DNA from: Bryopsis sp. KO-2023
Lineage: Eukaryota; Chlorophyta; Ulvophyceae; Bryopsidales; Bryopsidaceae
Direction: 5' to 3'
DNA length: 64,000 nt
Assembly: GCA_030272585.1 (NCBI GenBank)
Contig: BSYQ01000014.1
Location: 1,488,001-1,552,000 of the forward strand
Both the position numbers and the translations under genes were made by a program. The notes beneath the pieces are model-generated. The model was given only the letters and a program-made list of their open reading frames with translations, was not told the origin of the DNA and did no database searches. Positions 1 to 11,024 of this stretch are shown piece after piece. Numbering within the stretch: position 1 is the first letter of the stretch; the number at the start of each line of letters is the position of its first letter.

Positions 1-66
1 CGCCCTGCGCGGCATGGTCAAGGTTCTCCACTACCACTGTGATTGTGCACCCATGAAATCAAAACA

Positions 67-107
67 TAGTGCGCTGGCCTCGTTCAGGTTCGACTCCTGA
101 AGCACTA
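67..107 (+). other. tRNA-like minihelix (acceptor stem plus T-arm only)
   Basis: Bases 83-88 and 96-101 pair as a 6-bp T-arm around a seven-base loop TTCGACT, which contains a perfect pol III B-box (GGTTCGACTCC, 87-97). Bases 67-72 (TAGTGC) pair with 102-107 (GCACTA), so the two stems abut like the acceptor/T-arm half of a tRNA. Only ten bases replace the D and anticodon arms, so this is not a complete tRNA. It may be a tRNA fragment, the head of a tRNA-derived SINE, or chance. Confidence 0.3.
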
Positions 108-354
108 CTACTCTCGACTTTCTTTCACAGCCGCCTCAAAAAACCACAAAAACTACCTTCTGCCACAAAAAAAAACCTCCACCAAACTCCTTTTCCACAA
201 AAGCGTCCGGCCGTGTGTTATTTTTTTTGCGCGTTGTGAACAAAGCAAGCAGCATGAAAGACCTTCGCAGGCCACTTGGCTGGCAACGGTTTAGGAAGAA
301 GCATCTTGAAGAGCATGCTCTTTGGGTTCCGCGGGTGCTAACGCACCTCGTTAC

Positions 355-503
355 GCGAGAGCCCGGGCTTTAGAATACCCCGACCGGTATAAACAGGTCG
401 ACGGGATTTCTAAAGCACCGGGATATCAACGCCCGGGGCCACCGTATGGCACCACACTGGTTTACAAGTGTGGTGTCGAAAAAAACGCCAGTGGGCAACA
501 TTC
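355..503 (+). ncRNA. Candidate two-hairpin RNA, H/ACA snoRNA-like
   Basis: A long 5' hairpin (about 361-422) pairs CTTTAGAA with TTCTAAAG and, inside, CCC-CGACC with GGTCG-GGG. Next comes ATATCA (423-428), which fits the H-box ANANNA. A second hairpin has 9-11 bp arms (CACCACACT 450-458 with AGTGTGGTG 467-475) and a possible basal GCCC/GGGC pair. ACA at 498-500 lies three bases before 503. The order hairpin-H-hairpin-ACA is that of an H/ACA pseudouridylation guide. The unpaired pockets are not convincing and no target was tested. A 65-codon open frame overlaps but looks non-coding. Confidence 0.3.
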
Positions 504-1086
504 AATTTCTTTTCCTTAATTTCTTGTTCTTTCTTTTATCAATCAATCAATATTTTCTTTTAATTGCCTAATAATTCTAAATGCAAATCTAAACCTGTTA
601 TTCAATAAAATCTTGATCAAATGATCCAAATAAATCGAAGATCTTCTTTTGTGATCAAATTTATTTGGTTCTGATCGTCAAAATGTCTTTAGATTTTTTG
701 TGGCGTTGAAGGTTTTAACTGTTGGTTGTTGGTCGCCAAAGTGAACCACAGCACTCGGTTCAAACAATAAATTTATCGGAACAGAATCGATCGATTCAAT
801 CGCGATTGGCGAATATTGGATCTGAGTGTCAGCTTCTCTCGGGGCCACGTCTCAAGTGCTGTGTCAACCCAAAGCACCGAGCTCTCTCCTAACTTTTCGT
901 TCCCTTGTTGGGGAATGTCTCACCCCCGCCGGTGGTTTCTGTTACTTTTGAACTTGTGGTCCGTAGAATTCTGAAAATTTTAGTAAAACCCAGCAGGCCA
1001 TCAACACTGAGTGAAAGTTTCTGTGGAGATAATTTCCCGAGTTGCGACTGCAGGGGTGTCCATTTTTCATCTACTGGAGCTCCAAG
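504..1086. other. Intergenic, AT-rich, probable 5' flank of the next gene
   Basis: No coding exon recognised. It contains a 10-bp inverted repeat, CCAAATAAAT (626-635) with ATTTATTTGG (659-668), around an AAGATCTT palindrome. From about 780 the base composition rises toward the neighbouring gene start. Confidence 0.4.
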
Positions 1087-2387
1087 ATGCGTTTCTTTCC
1101 CTTCCTGGTTTTGTTCCTCGCATTTTCGGCGGCTCAAGACACGACGCGAGCCCCGTGCGAGAGGAGCACGTGTCTCGTGGGCGCCAGCGCGGGGTGCGGA
1201 GGAGCCTGCTTTATCGATGTGGCGGCCGAAACCAACGACTTCGACAGAGAAACAGAGAGTTTGGGGCTCCTATGCAGCGAGGAGTGCGTCGCCGGCTGGT
1301 CGTCCGACGCTACTTTAGACTGTCTCAGGAATGAGCAAACCGAGTTTTCGCTGGGAGTTCTAGAGGTACTCATATGTCGCGAAACGGCACACCCCAAGAA
1401 GCTTGAAAGCCAGCCCAGGAACGCCGTTTCGCCCTTTTCGTCGCGGTTGAGTCATACAAGACGTTCCACGAGCAGTTTTGCTCAAGACGCGCGCGCGCGT
1501 GCACTCTCAGAAACCATTCCTTGTGCTAAAAACGTATGCCTGGCGCGCTCTCTATTTTCGCGCTTCAGACAAGACACGAAAAAAAGAGCGCGAAACTTCG
1601 AAATGCTCAAAACGTTGTCGACCACTTGGTGGAGCTCAGATTTTTGGAGTTTGGTGGAAGCCGGGACCTATCTTGTTTTGTGCGCCGCTGCGTTTATGAA
1701 AAAAGTTGCGATCCTAAAGTCAAAACTTTGCGTATTGCAGACAGAGGCGGGTGGGGGGTTTAACCAGTAACGAGTAATACTCGGCTTTAGTAGTCACACG
1801 CATCAATTGTCCAGCGAAAGAGCAGCATGCATCCGTGCGTTTCCGCTTGCTTGATTTGCCGTCGTGGAACAGCATTGCGAAACTGACAGATTGGATCGTT
1901 GACTTGTAGCTCGTCGAACGACTCACGAAAGAGGTTTGCCCCCTCGTTTGTTCGGTTGACGTCGTGCCCCCCGAGATAGAGGAGGATTGCCTCGCCAACG
2001 AAACCTGTTCCGAGAGGTGCAAAACCGCGTTGTTGAACTTGAGTCGACCCTGTCGAAACGTGCTGGTTCGCTCCAAGAACCCAGATTTCAAAGAGGCTGC
2101 TTTGAGAATCTTTACTGGATGCGGCGTGGAGTTTGATCTGGTGAGTCTATGACTTGTTCGCAACTGAATGCATTCCATCGCAGGGGGGGTTCCACTTCGT
2201 TCTTGTTTCTTTTCGCTAAATCGCCACAAAAAGTCAGGATTTTCCTCACACGATCTGAAACGGAAGCAGTCTTGATTCCATGGTTTTCTTGGTTTATGGG
2301 AATTGTTTGCACCCTTTTTGTTTGAAGGAAGTGGAGGCGCTTGAACCAACGGAAAGCCCATCGAAAGAAGGTGGCATCGATGAGTGA
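1087..2387 (+). CDS. Small secreted cysteine-rich protein, family not recognised
   Basis: Four exons are proposed: 1087-1365, 1569 to about 1760 (donor uncertain), 1910-2140 and 2328-2387 (TGA). The ATG at 1087 opens a clear signal peptide (MRFFPFLVLFLAFSAAQD). Exon 1 then carries CERSTC and CGGAC-type cysteine pairs and ends at GAG|gtactc in phase 0. Exon 2 gives SCFVRRCVYEKSCDPK, exon 3 gives CPLVCSVDVV and CLANETCSERCK and ends at gtgagt. The last exon is acidic and ends IDE. Exons 1, 3 and 4 join in phase 0; the 3' end of exon 2 is the weak point, because gtttaa and gtcaaa are both poor donors. The even, paired cysteine spacing suggests a disulfide-rich extracellular or vacuolar protein. 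I cannot name a family. Confidence 0.5.
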
Positions 2388-4041
2388 GCCACTTGCTCAT
2401 TTAATTCAACGTTGGTAGAATTCTATCGACTGTTTTGGTTCTGGTGTTCGGTTGTTTGCGGTTCATGTCTTGAAAAGAAAAATCGAAAAAAGCAAGCTTC
2501 AATCCCTGATATTGGTCCCCAGCAGAAAAACCGCCAGAAAAACCGAAGCGGCGGCCAGGGAACTTTTAATCATGGGCACCTGATTTATCGCAGGCTTTAT
2601 TACACAAGTCCGTATCTACAAACAAAGGCTGATTTATCGCAGGCCCGCGCCCGTTTGACGGCCCGACCATTCAATCACCTCTTAATCACTCAGGCTCTTC
2701 GTGTGTTAACGCCTGGCGAACTCAACGTTGAGGGCTAGGAATCATCAGTCCGCAAGTCTAACATTCTCTGACGCCGCCATTCATCGCACAGAACCCAAAA
2801 CAATAAAAAAATGCACTGAAGCTACCTCTCTGTATGTCCTCTACTAGAGGACATAGTATGTAGTGCTGTGGGGCGCAAGGCAGCCCCATGGTATTTAGGA
2901 GGAGACTCTGGGGTGTAATCATTCTCTGTTGCGACGTCCTGTGCGCACAGCATGCTTGGTGCAAACTGTGTCTCAATGTGAAGCAAAGGGCCGATATATC
3001 GATAGCCGGGCGCAGCGCTTGTGTCGGCTAGTGGGTTAATGTTGGGTTGTGAATAGCTTCACAGTTAACCCTGACTCAGCGGCACCTCTCGCCAAAACGG
3101 TTGGAAGGGAGTTTGTTGGTGCCAGACGGTTATAACCGTGTGTTTCTTACCATTTGCCCATGTACAAAATGTACAGAACATTACAAGAATCATACTGAAT
3201 ATGCGCAAAAGATGGCCCCCCCAGGCCCCCCCCGGCCCCCCCAGGCCCCCCCAGGCCCCCCCCCCCTTGGGTTGCGCCTGTGCTCCCCAGTAAATTGATT
3301 TCCCACAGAAAGATACAGTGACCTTGCATATCAACCAATCAATGATTACATGTTGCCTTGCATACGCGTGTGAACAGACATTGTTTCTTTCAGGCCATCA
3401 CAATCAAAAACAAAAACAAACAAACAAACATCAATTACAAAAACAAAAATAATGCTCCACAAGTATTGATTCAAAAGAAATGAGGTCGGGGTATTGGGTG
3501 CGTTTTTTTTTTGAGTGTTGATTGGTCAAACTTGCTTTTGTCGGGGAGAGGAGCAAACCTGCACACAAACTTGGCAGAAAGGCCTTCTTTGCACAGACAA
3601 GCAATATTCTATGAACTCCACACACTGAACAAGCCACCAATGTTTACACCCCGAAGGTCAACACCGCCCCTCTTGTTTCGGAGAACGGCTCTTAACTCAA
3701 AAATAATCTTGCAATTTAAAAATACTTATGAAAAATAACAAATTATCCCTCCCATTCTTACGAAATCCCCGGAAGTCCTTCTAGCTACCTTGTGCTGACC
3801 ACGGCCTGATTCACGCTCTCCTAGGGAGTTGCTATATGAACATCTCGATTTCCCGCCTAAAAAAATTTGTCTTTTCTTGAGGATTGACCTCCCTTAACCT
3901 TTTTCGTTTTCGTTGGTTCAACACTGTGAAATAGTAAATACAAATTCGCTTATACAATAAATTCCTCCGGACTCGTTGGGGGATGACATAATCTACAACA
4001 ATTTTTTTTTTTCCTCCACTGCCTTTTGTTTTTGTGTTTTT
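2388..4041. other. Intergenic region with short repeats
   Basis: No gene recognised. Contents: a sequence at 2603-2625 shared in inverted orientation with 11531-11553; a perfect 11-bp-arm palindrome at 2833-2855; a C-run tract (GGCCCCCCCA-like units) at about 3212-3270; and CAAACAAACAAACATCAATT near 3420, which recurs near 44565. Open frames here are low-complexity shadows. Confidence 0.5.
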
Positions 4042-7000
4042 TCACCGCTTTTCTCGAATCACAAAAACCTTATCGGTTCCTTCTAGAACGACGTCCCCTG
4101 GAGGATTGGCACACACATATCGCAGCAGCCATGAGCGATTCTCAGATTTTCTTCTGAAAAGCCCCAGAGGAATCAAACCTCGCTGCAGGACCAAGAAAGT
4201 AACCAGCTCCGTGTATGTCTTGCCCTTGAATCCATTAGGCAACGAAATCTGCTCCAGAAGCGGCCCCACGCAATTTCCACCTTTGTTCGCATCCCCAGTG
4301 AATTCTGCCATGAGGTCGATCAACAGACCCTGCAGAAAAAAAAAAAAAAAAAAACATTAACAAACGCCCAACCCCCCCCCCATTAAGATTTTGATTCCTC
4401 TTCTCAACATCAGAAGTATCAATGTTTGTCAAATTAACATGCTTTAGTAATAATAATAATGAAAAATGTGGAAATCTCTGACCACTAATCCCAGCCTCTT
4501 TCCGTTCCAGTTTTTCCCTGGAACCAAAAAATCCCACCCCACCTTGCTGAAGAAGCTGTGGCACGAGAGGGTGTCCAACAGCGCTGGCACCAGAACCCTT
4601 CCTGCACTGTAGTAAGGATTCGTTTGCCATTCAGTCAAGCCCTCGTCCCTGGCGGCCTTCATGTGTTTTCGACGAGCTAGCCAACTCTTGCTGGGGGATT
4701 GCTGAGCCCCTGGAACATCATCCACCACCAACGAACCCTGCAACCAAACTCCAAGTTTCATTTGTTCGTTTGCCTGTACAACACTTGCTTTTCATCGTGC
4801 ATTTGCAGCCTCGATATGTTCATTTGGGCTCTTGAAACTGAGAATTCTGGCGGCCCACCTTCAGCAGCATTCCTGGCTGCAGGAAGTTAATGGCCGAAGT
4901 GAAACACAGCTCCACCACTGCATGGAATCGCTCATCCCCAATGTTGTAAGAAGTCAGCAGAGCTTTGGCGTCGGTCAACATCGCCTCCGGCTTGGAACAC
5001 ACGGAGGGCCTTTGAGACTCACATAGGTGCATGAAACACCTGTGCAACCCCCACCAGGAAAAGTTTGAAAACTAGAACCCGGGTTTCCACTTCGAAAAAT
5101 CTCACAGCCATTCATGTTTGTTCTTTTTTTTTTGCCTCCCTTTTCTCGAACAAAATAACGACATGCTCACCTCGATTTGGTGGCTTTCGCTGCGATCAAT
5201 CCCGATTGAGTGGAGGAGGAGCCCTTGGCGAAATAAACACTGGACATCTGCAACACAGATTGTACCCCTGCATCCTCTTCATCTTCATGCAAAATCACGA
5301 CTGGAATCGGCCAACCGCAACATTGCCGGAGCTCCTTGACGAACGGCAAGAAGCTGTCTGGAGCTCCACTCACAATCACATGGTCCCGAATGCCATCCAG
5401 TCCAGAAACACCAATCTGCCAGTTTGTGGAGGAAAAAAAAACGGCGTCAGCTGTTGCTTTCTTTTTTCTTGGTTTGAGCGAAAAATGGAGGGAGGGTCGT
5501 GTGCGTGAGTTATTTTTTTAAGAAAGCAACAACCTGCAAGGCGTTTGATTCTTTGATGGACTCCACTTTCGCCAGGTTTGACCCGTATGAACCATTCCTG
5601 AAAAAAAAAATCATGCATCTTCAGGCGATTTCTGCTGGCCACGTTTTTTTTTCCACACCTGGTCTGACATTGGGCAAGCAAGCAGATGCGGAAACCCATC
5701 CACCCACACTTAAAAAAAATTAAATCTGATACTGACAATGCCAGTCCTGAAAACTTGATGCCCCTATTTTGGGTGGCTAAGAGTTTTCAAGTCAGGAGCA
5801 AGGAAAACGATTTAAAAATAGAAAAGAGAAGGGAAAAACAAGGAAAGCTGCACACTCTCGTTGTTTTCGGATTTTTTGGTATACTTTGAAAAGCCTCCCA
5901 TGTCAGACTGCTGCTTGTAGACAGTCTCTTGCCACAACGCCCTGCATTCTATTTTGACTAGCTCATCCTCTGGGAAAAACTCCACAGGGCACGGAAAATC
6001 AACCGAACCTGCAGCAGATAAAAAATGAAAGAGGAAATAAAGAACTCATCCCAGTTGCGGGTATTTCAACCGATATTGAGCGAACTTGCATCATAGATTT
6101 GATTTCTTTCCCTGTTTTCCGTTGCTGCTGGGGATGGAAAAAACCTATGAAAATTCCGTTTCGAAATCGACACAGGACTGGAAAAAAAGATGCAAAATTC
6201 CACCACATGCAAATATTTCCATTGCGAAACTAGTGAGGGTTATTTCCCCCCGTCCAGCCCCCCCCCCCCGCCCCCCTAAACCCCTCATTTTGAGCCAGTT
6301 TTTGGCACTACCTTGATCGACCGAAAAATATTCCGATAATTCTTCTTTCTGATGTTGAAGGAATGGCGATGGTGGGAAATATATCACGTTTTCCAACTCA
6401 TTTGCTTCTTTTTGGGACGTAGCAATCAGCACAATTTTGTCGGAAGCCCTGACGGCGCATTCACCAGGGTTCAGCCACAGTTTCCCTTTCGCATCGACCA
6501 ATCCTGTTAAAACACCCCAGAAAAAAACAAAAAACAAGAAAACAAAGTCGGCATGAATTTCCTTGATCCAATTCAAATTACGAAACAAAAAATTAAACAA
6601 AAAAAAAAAGTTGTAAAGAATTCATTAATATTGTTGTGGTTCGGAGGGCTTACATTATGTCCAATATGCCCCTCAAAAAAAAGCATCAAGTTTTTTTATT
6701 TTCAAATAGTGATTTTTGAAAGGTGCATAATACAGAATACAGTCATCCTGATCTGGGCCCTCTAAAAGTGACTCATTAGTGTTTTTCAAAAAATTCACCA
6801 TCCATCCAATATCGACCCCTTTTTATTCCATGTTGTTTTTTTACCTATGGGCATCATCCCAGTCAGCCTGGACACCGCCTCCGCCATACTCAGAAAATCC
6901 ATTCCGATAAACAAAGGTCCAGCTCTGGCCTCGAACACCCCATTGCCACAGCTATTCACGTAGGCCCTCCTCCATTTCCTGCCCAATATCGTTTCTTCCT

Positions 7001-10000
7001 TGGATTTTACTTCCGAAACTTTTGCGATCCTCAGTAAATTGCCCAGCAGAGTGGCGGCGCCTGGGCAAAGGCAGGACAACACCAACAGCCTGTGTCTGAC
7101 TTGCTCCAAGCTGATGATGATGTCTTGAACGGGGTCCAGAAATTGGGAAATTTGAGGTACGGAAGCAGACTTCAGCACCTGATCATTGCCCAATCGATAA
7201 CCAGAAATTAATATATCCAATAAATGAAAAAAAGTTGGTTTGCACTGGGAAAGGGTTTCTATTCTGGAAAGGGGGGTGGTGTTCGATGGTACGCATGTTG
7301 ACCTCGGGATTTTCAACATTTTTCAGAGCAGGGGGGGGGATCACTTTTAGATGCAAATGATTGATATGGCTCCCCTGGCACTCTAGCAATACTAAACTGA
7401 CAGCATTTCTAACTATTTTCGTTTTTTGTGTTAAATTTCGGCCCCCACAGCTACCTGCACATAGAGGGGTACCGACTTTGTGTAGCTCTTGACTGCCCAG
7501 GCTTGGAGAAGCAGCATCATATCCTCCTCCTCCTCATTCCCGCTGAAACGGTCCGCCAGCAGCAGCAACGCCTGGGCCTTGTGTGCTTGGCATTGGATCA
7601 AATCGCTTTCCGAAAAAGCAGAACCCTCGATCAGTGATAAACCGCTGTCGTTCATTTCCTGCCATAACCAAAAAAAAACCAATCAAAAGAGGGAAGTCAT
7701 TTTTTAGAAGACGATGAGGGTTTTTTTAAATATATATTTTCTGTTGAATTGTGTTGTGTTATATATATATTATTATTTATATTTTATATTATTATTTCTA
7801 TAATTTTTTTATATTTTTGCAGTAGGGGCAGCTTACTTGAAACACTCTGAATTCGAACTCCGGTCGATTCGTTACGCACACCATTCTGAATCGTTCTACC
7901 GACAGCGAGGATTGAAACCGGGTCAAATGAGTAGAGAATTCCTTGTAGAAATCAGAAAAACCTCGGACGTCTGACAGCTTGGTGAAAACCAAAACAAAAG
8001 GTTTTCCTGGTCCAGGCAATGACCCTGCAAAAACCAAAATCATAAGAAAAATGGAAAAGAAAAATGCATGGACACCACAAAAACTAGGGGAGTGAGAGAA
8101 ATTGGGTGTGTCACCTTTTTTTCTTTTGAAGTGGATTTGGCGGTGCATCCACACAAGAAAAGTGTGAGTGAAAGTGGGAGAGTGAGAGAGAGTGGGAGAG
8201 TGAGAGAGAGTGAGAGGAGAGTGGAGGTGCAAAAATTTCAGCATCATAACAGGTAATCCGATTTTGTGATTCTTCTTCTGTTCATACAGAAAATCAAGAC
8301 TGTAGAGCAGGAGTCAGAATTCTCACACTTGTGAAAAAAGGAGCGAACATTCCATTAAGCACCTCCGGTAATAAAAAAACCCACCTCTTCGGATTCTTCT
8401 CGTGGTCAACAGTTGATATATCTTGGTCGCTCTGACAGGAATCACCATGACAGCCGAAATCATCATGCCAACCACAATGACCTTCCCAATCCCACTCTCA
8501 ACCACCACGTCCCCATATCCCACCGTCGTGAGTGTAGTCACCACGAAATAGAGGGCCTCGTGCCAAGACATGTTTTCAAAAGGATGCAGTATAGAAGCTG
8601 CCGTGAAGATCACCACGATGATGGAAGTGAGAAGTTGCGTCAGTCTGACTCTGATGACACCTCGTACCAATGCAGAGCTCGACAAATGCTGCATGTCTGA
8701 CAGGTTCAGTGCGATGACGCTCAGCAGCAACAGCCTCATCGCCCTGCGACGAAAGCCAAGCAGTTGTAAGAAACCTGCAAATCTACACTTACGTATTGCT
8801 TTCTTTTTGCTTTCACCCCCCCTCCCCCCCAGCCCTTCCTGACATGATTTTATTTCAAGCTTGGCTTCCAGTACAGGAATTGATTGCACCGCCCCCCCCC
8901 CCCCATCAAAAAAAAAGAAGCCTTTTCCTCCTCATTTGCAACTTCTGTAAAGCCCCTGCCAAGTCAACTCATTTCTGTTGCTGAAAGCAGCCTATCTACC
9001 ATGCAAAAGACTGGAAACATTTTCGAAAAGCTGAAAATGTTGAATGAAGTACCTGAATATTCTTATCCAGCTGAAATCCACCAGTGGGTGCTTGTAGAAC
9101 AGTTGGAAGATTGCCATCATCAGAAAGGGTGCAAAGGACAGCAAATCCAATACATTTCCCAGGGAGCATGCTTCCCGCATGGGGTGGTCAGATTTCTAGC
9201 ACAACAGCCAGCCTCAAGCAACCCACTCTAGCTTAAACGTTTTCTTTCTTGTTTTTTTTGAATGCGTCGAATTTTAATTCCATTACTCCGATGCTGAAAA
9301 CCTTATCTTGCAAATGAATCATACGAGTCCATCGCTCCATATATAAATCTATTTGAATAAAGCAACTTAGCCTCGACCTCGTTTCGAGTTGCCTCTTTTA
9401 TCTGCGTTGTAATGATGATTTTGTTTTCGTTTTTTTCCAGGAAAATGGAGATATTTTCACATATCCATGTTGTTGGGTTGTGTAGACAACATTAACTGCT
9501 AAGCATGTGCTCGATTCAATTTGAAATTCCCCCCAACCACCCACCGCAAGTCTGGCAGCATAATCCAGAGCAAAGAAAAGGCACAGGCAATTTTCCAGCC
9601 AGTATCGCCACCCTCCCAGTGCAGGGACTGAGTAAGTCCCCCAAACGTACAACACCACAAACAATAAGCTTGCAGAAAGCCGACAAAAGGCAAGGACATT
9701 GGCTCGGTTGATTTTCCGGAGCAACTTGGATGGCTTCGATTTGGCTTTTTTCAGGGACTCTATCAAGGGCTCATCCAGATTGGCCCTTGAGAAATCAGCC
9801 TGCCATGCAAGTGTTCCACACAAGAAGCAAGCTTAATCGACTTTGAAAAGGAAAGAAGCTCCACAGGAAAAAAAACACACGGTATCGGAAATGTGTGTGT
9901 CGTCGAATTTGAAAAGGAAAGAAGCTCCACAGGAAAAAACACACGGTAACGGAAATGTGTGCGTCGTCGAAAAGAACCAATCCAGTGCAGTAAACGGAGA

Positions 10001-10111
10001 GTCTCCTGACGTCTTTACGTAAACGACAACGTGTTGCCCCGTGTCGCACAGAATAGCAAGCCAAACGCTCCCAGAACCAGAGGTAAAGGCGAAAACGGAT
10101 TTGTTCCTCAT
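4042..10111 (-). CDS. BK/Slo-type potassium channel with tandem RCK domains
   Basis: A voltage-gated K+ channel alpha subunit of the large-conductance (Slo) type, about 967 residues. Exons in transcription order: 10111-10019 (tentative start, ATG at 10111), 9799-9545, 9195-9053, 8782-8385, 8024-7837, 7658-7455, 7178-6845, 6503-6312, 6008-5885, 5597-5534, 5415-5171, 5039-4859, 4737-4543, 4329-4042 (TGA). All phases close. Exon 9799-9545 carries S1 and S2. Exon 9195-9053 carries S3 (DLLSFAPFLMMAIF) and the start of S4, which continues as FLQLLGFRRRAMRL. Exon 8782-8385 has S5, the pore with the filter TTVGYGDV, and S6. Then come RCK1 (QALLLADR, AWAVKSY, PLYVQ), the Slo-like linker (CPGAATLL, GLVDAKGKLWLNPG) and RCK2 (GIRDHVIVSGAPDSF). 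No aspartate-rich calcium bowl is visible. The N-terminal exon and an S0 helix are uncertain. Confidence 0.85.
9838..9968. repeat. Tandem duplication of about 65 bp in the first intron of the channel gene
   Basis: Two near-identical copies (about 9838-9900 and 9902-9968) share TCGAATTTGAAAAGGAAAGA-like and CTCCACAGGAAAA-like stretches, differing by a few substitutions and two A residues. They lie between the proposed first and second exons of the potassium channel gene, so they are taken as intronic. The open frame through both copies is a shadow. Confidence 0.8.
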
Positions 10112-10654
10112 AAAATCCTCCTCTCAGCAGTTTCGCTGAAGACTTCAGGATATTCACTGACGGTGGAGTTGAAAATCGACGTCAACTTCGTTTCGGAAAG
10201 TTTATCCCCACCCAACCGACTGACCACCTTCAGCGCCGCATTTTTCGTGGGCGGCTTAACGCATACGATCCGAAACCACGTCGCGTTCGACACAAAACAT
10301 CCCCGTTCTGATACCCTCACATACTGAGCCAGCAACCAGTCTTGTGGCGAGCATCAGTAGGCCACTCGCTATCGCAGCCAGAGTCACGAGTGCCTTAGCA
10401 GTTCAGGCCGCCCACACACTTACCCGCAGCGAGCAAAGAGCTCATAAGAGCACGTGATCAGTGGTGCTGCTCAAGTACTTTTCATGCGCTTGAGGCCCGT
10501 GATCACAGGCACATGTCCGACTGCGGCGCACGTGTCGAGATGGTCTGAATCTCTCGAGTTTCCATTGAGAAAAGGAAAAGAAGAAAGTCCAAAAGCGTAA
10601 ATCGGGAACGACCAACTGTCGTGAAAAGGACGCCAATACTGTCGACCCAGGGGT

Positions 10655-10712
10655 GTAGTGAGACGAGGATACGAACGGTAGTGAGACGAGGATACGAACG
10701 CAAGTTCGTATC
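10655..10712. repeat. 23-bp tandem repeat running into a hairpin
   Basis: GTAGTGAGACGAGGATACGA plus ACG occurs twice exactly (10655-10677 and 10678-10700). The end of the second copy, GATACGAAC (10691-10699), pairs with GTTCGTATC (10704-10712) across a four-base GCAA loop. Confidence 0.85.
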
Positions 10713-10982
10713 AGTGCAGGAAGGATATTGAGTGGTTACAAGTGGAATCCCAGTCTTTTTCAATCTAAACAGAGCCGATTTGTCATGCTAGATCCAAGTG
10801 CATGTTCCCTTAGGTCCACAGAATTCCAACAGTAAGTGTGCCAGACATGTGCCTAGCACACAGAGTGAGATCAAGGTCTCCTAACGTTCTAGATGGACTT
10901 CAACTCAACAAATACCATGAATGTAATTATTCTTGTAATTATTCTTAACCCTCCCTTTTATGTTCGTTTGTTTGATTTTGGT

Positions 10983-11024
10983 ATAGTGCCGCCTTTTTCA
11001 CGCCAGCGAAAAAGGCGGCACTAT
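10983..11024. repeat. Perfect 17-bp inverted repeat (hairpin)
   Basis: Bases 10983-10999 are exactly complementary to 11008-11024, with an 8-base ACGCCAGC loop. The outer part reads ATAGTGCCGCC. About 720 bp downstream, 11733-11770 holds a looser version with AGTGGCGGTTTT and AAAACGGCACTA. The two may be the ends or relics of one small transposon family; no target-site duplication was defined. Confidence 0.7.

Noticed and set aside
322-519. 65-codon frame as a small protein
   Set aside because: It spans two strong hairpins, begins at a non-ATG codon and shows no protein features.
3212-3275. Pro-rich coding stretch from GGCCCCCCCA repeats
   Set aside because: Low-complexity C-run with no splice sites, start or neighbouring exons.
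8160-8220. GTGAGAGA tract as a CRISPR-like or coding repeat
   Set aside because: Simple GA microsatellite within a channel intron.
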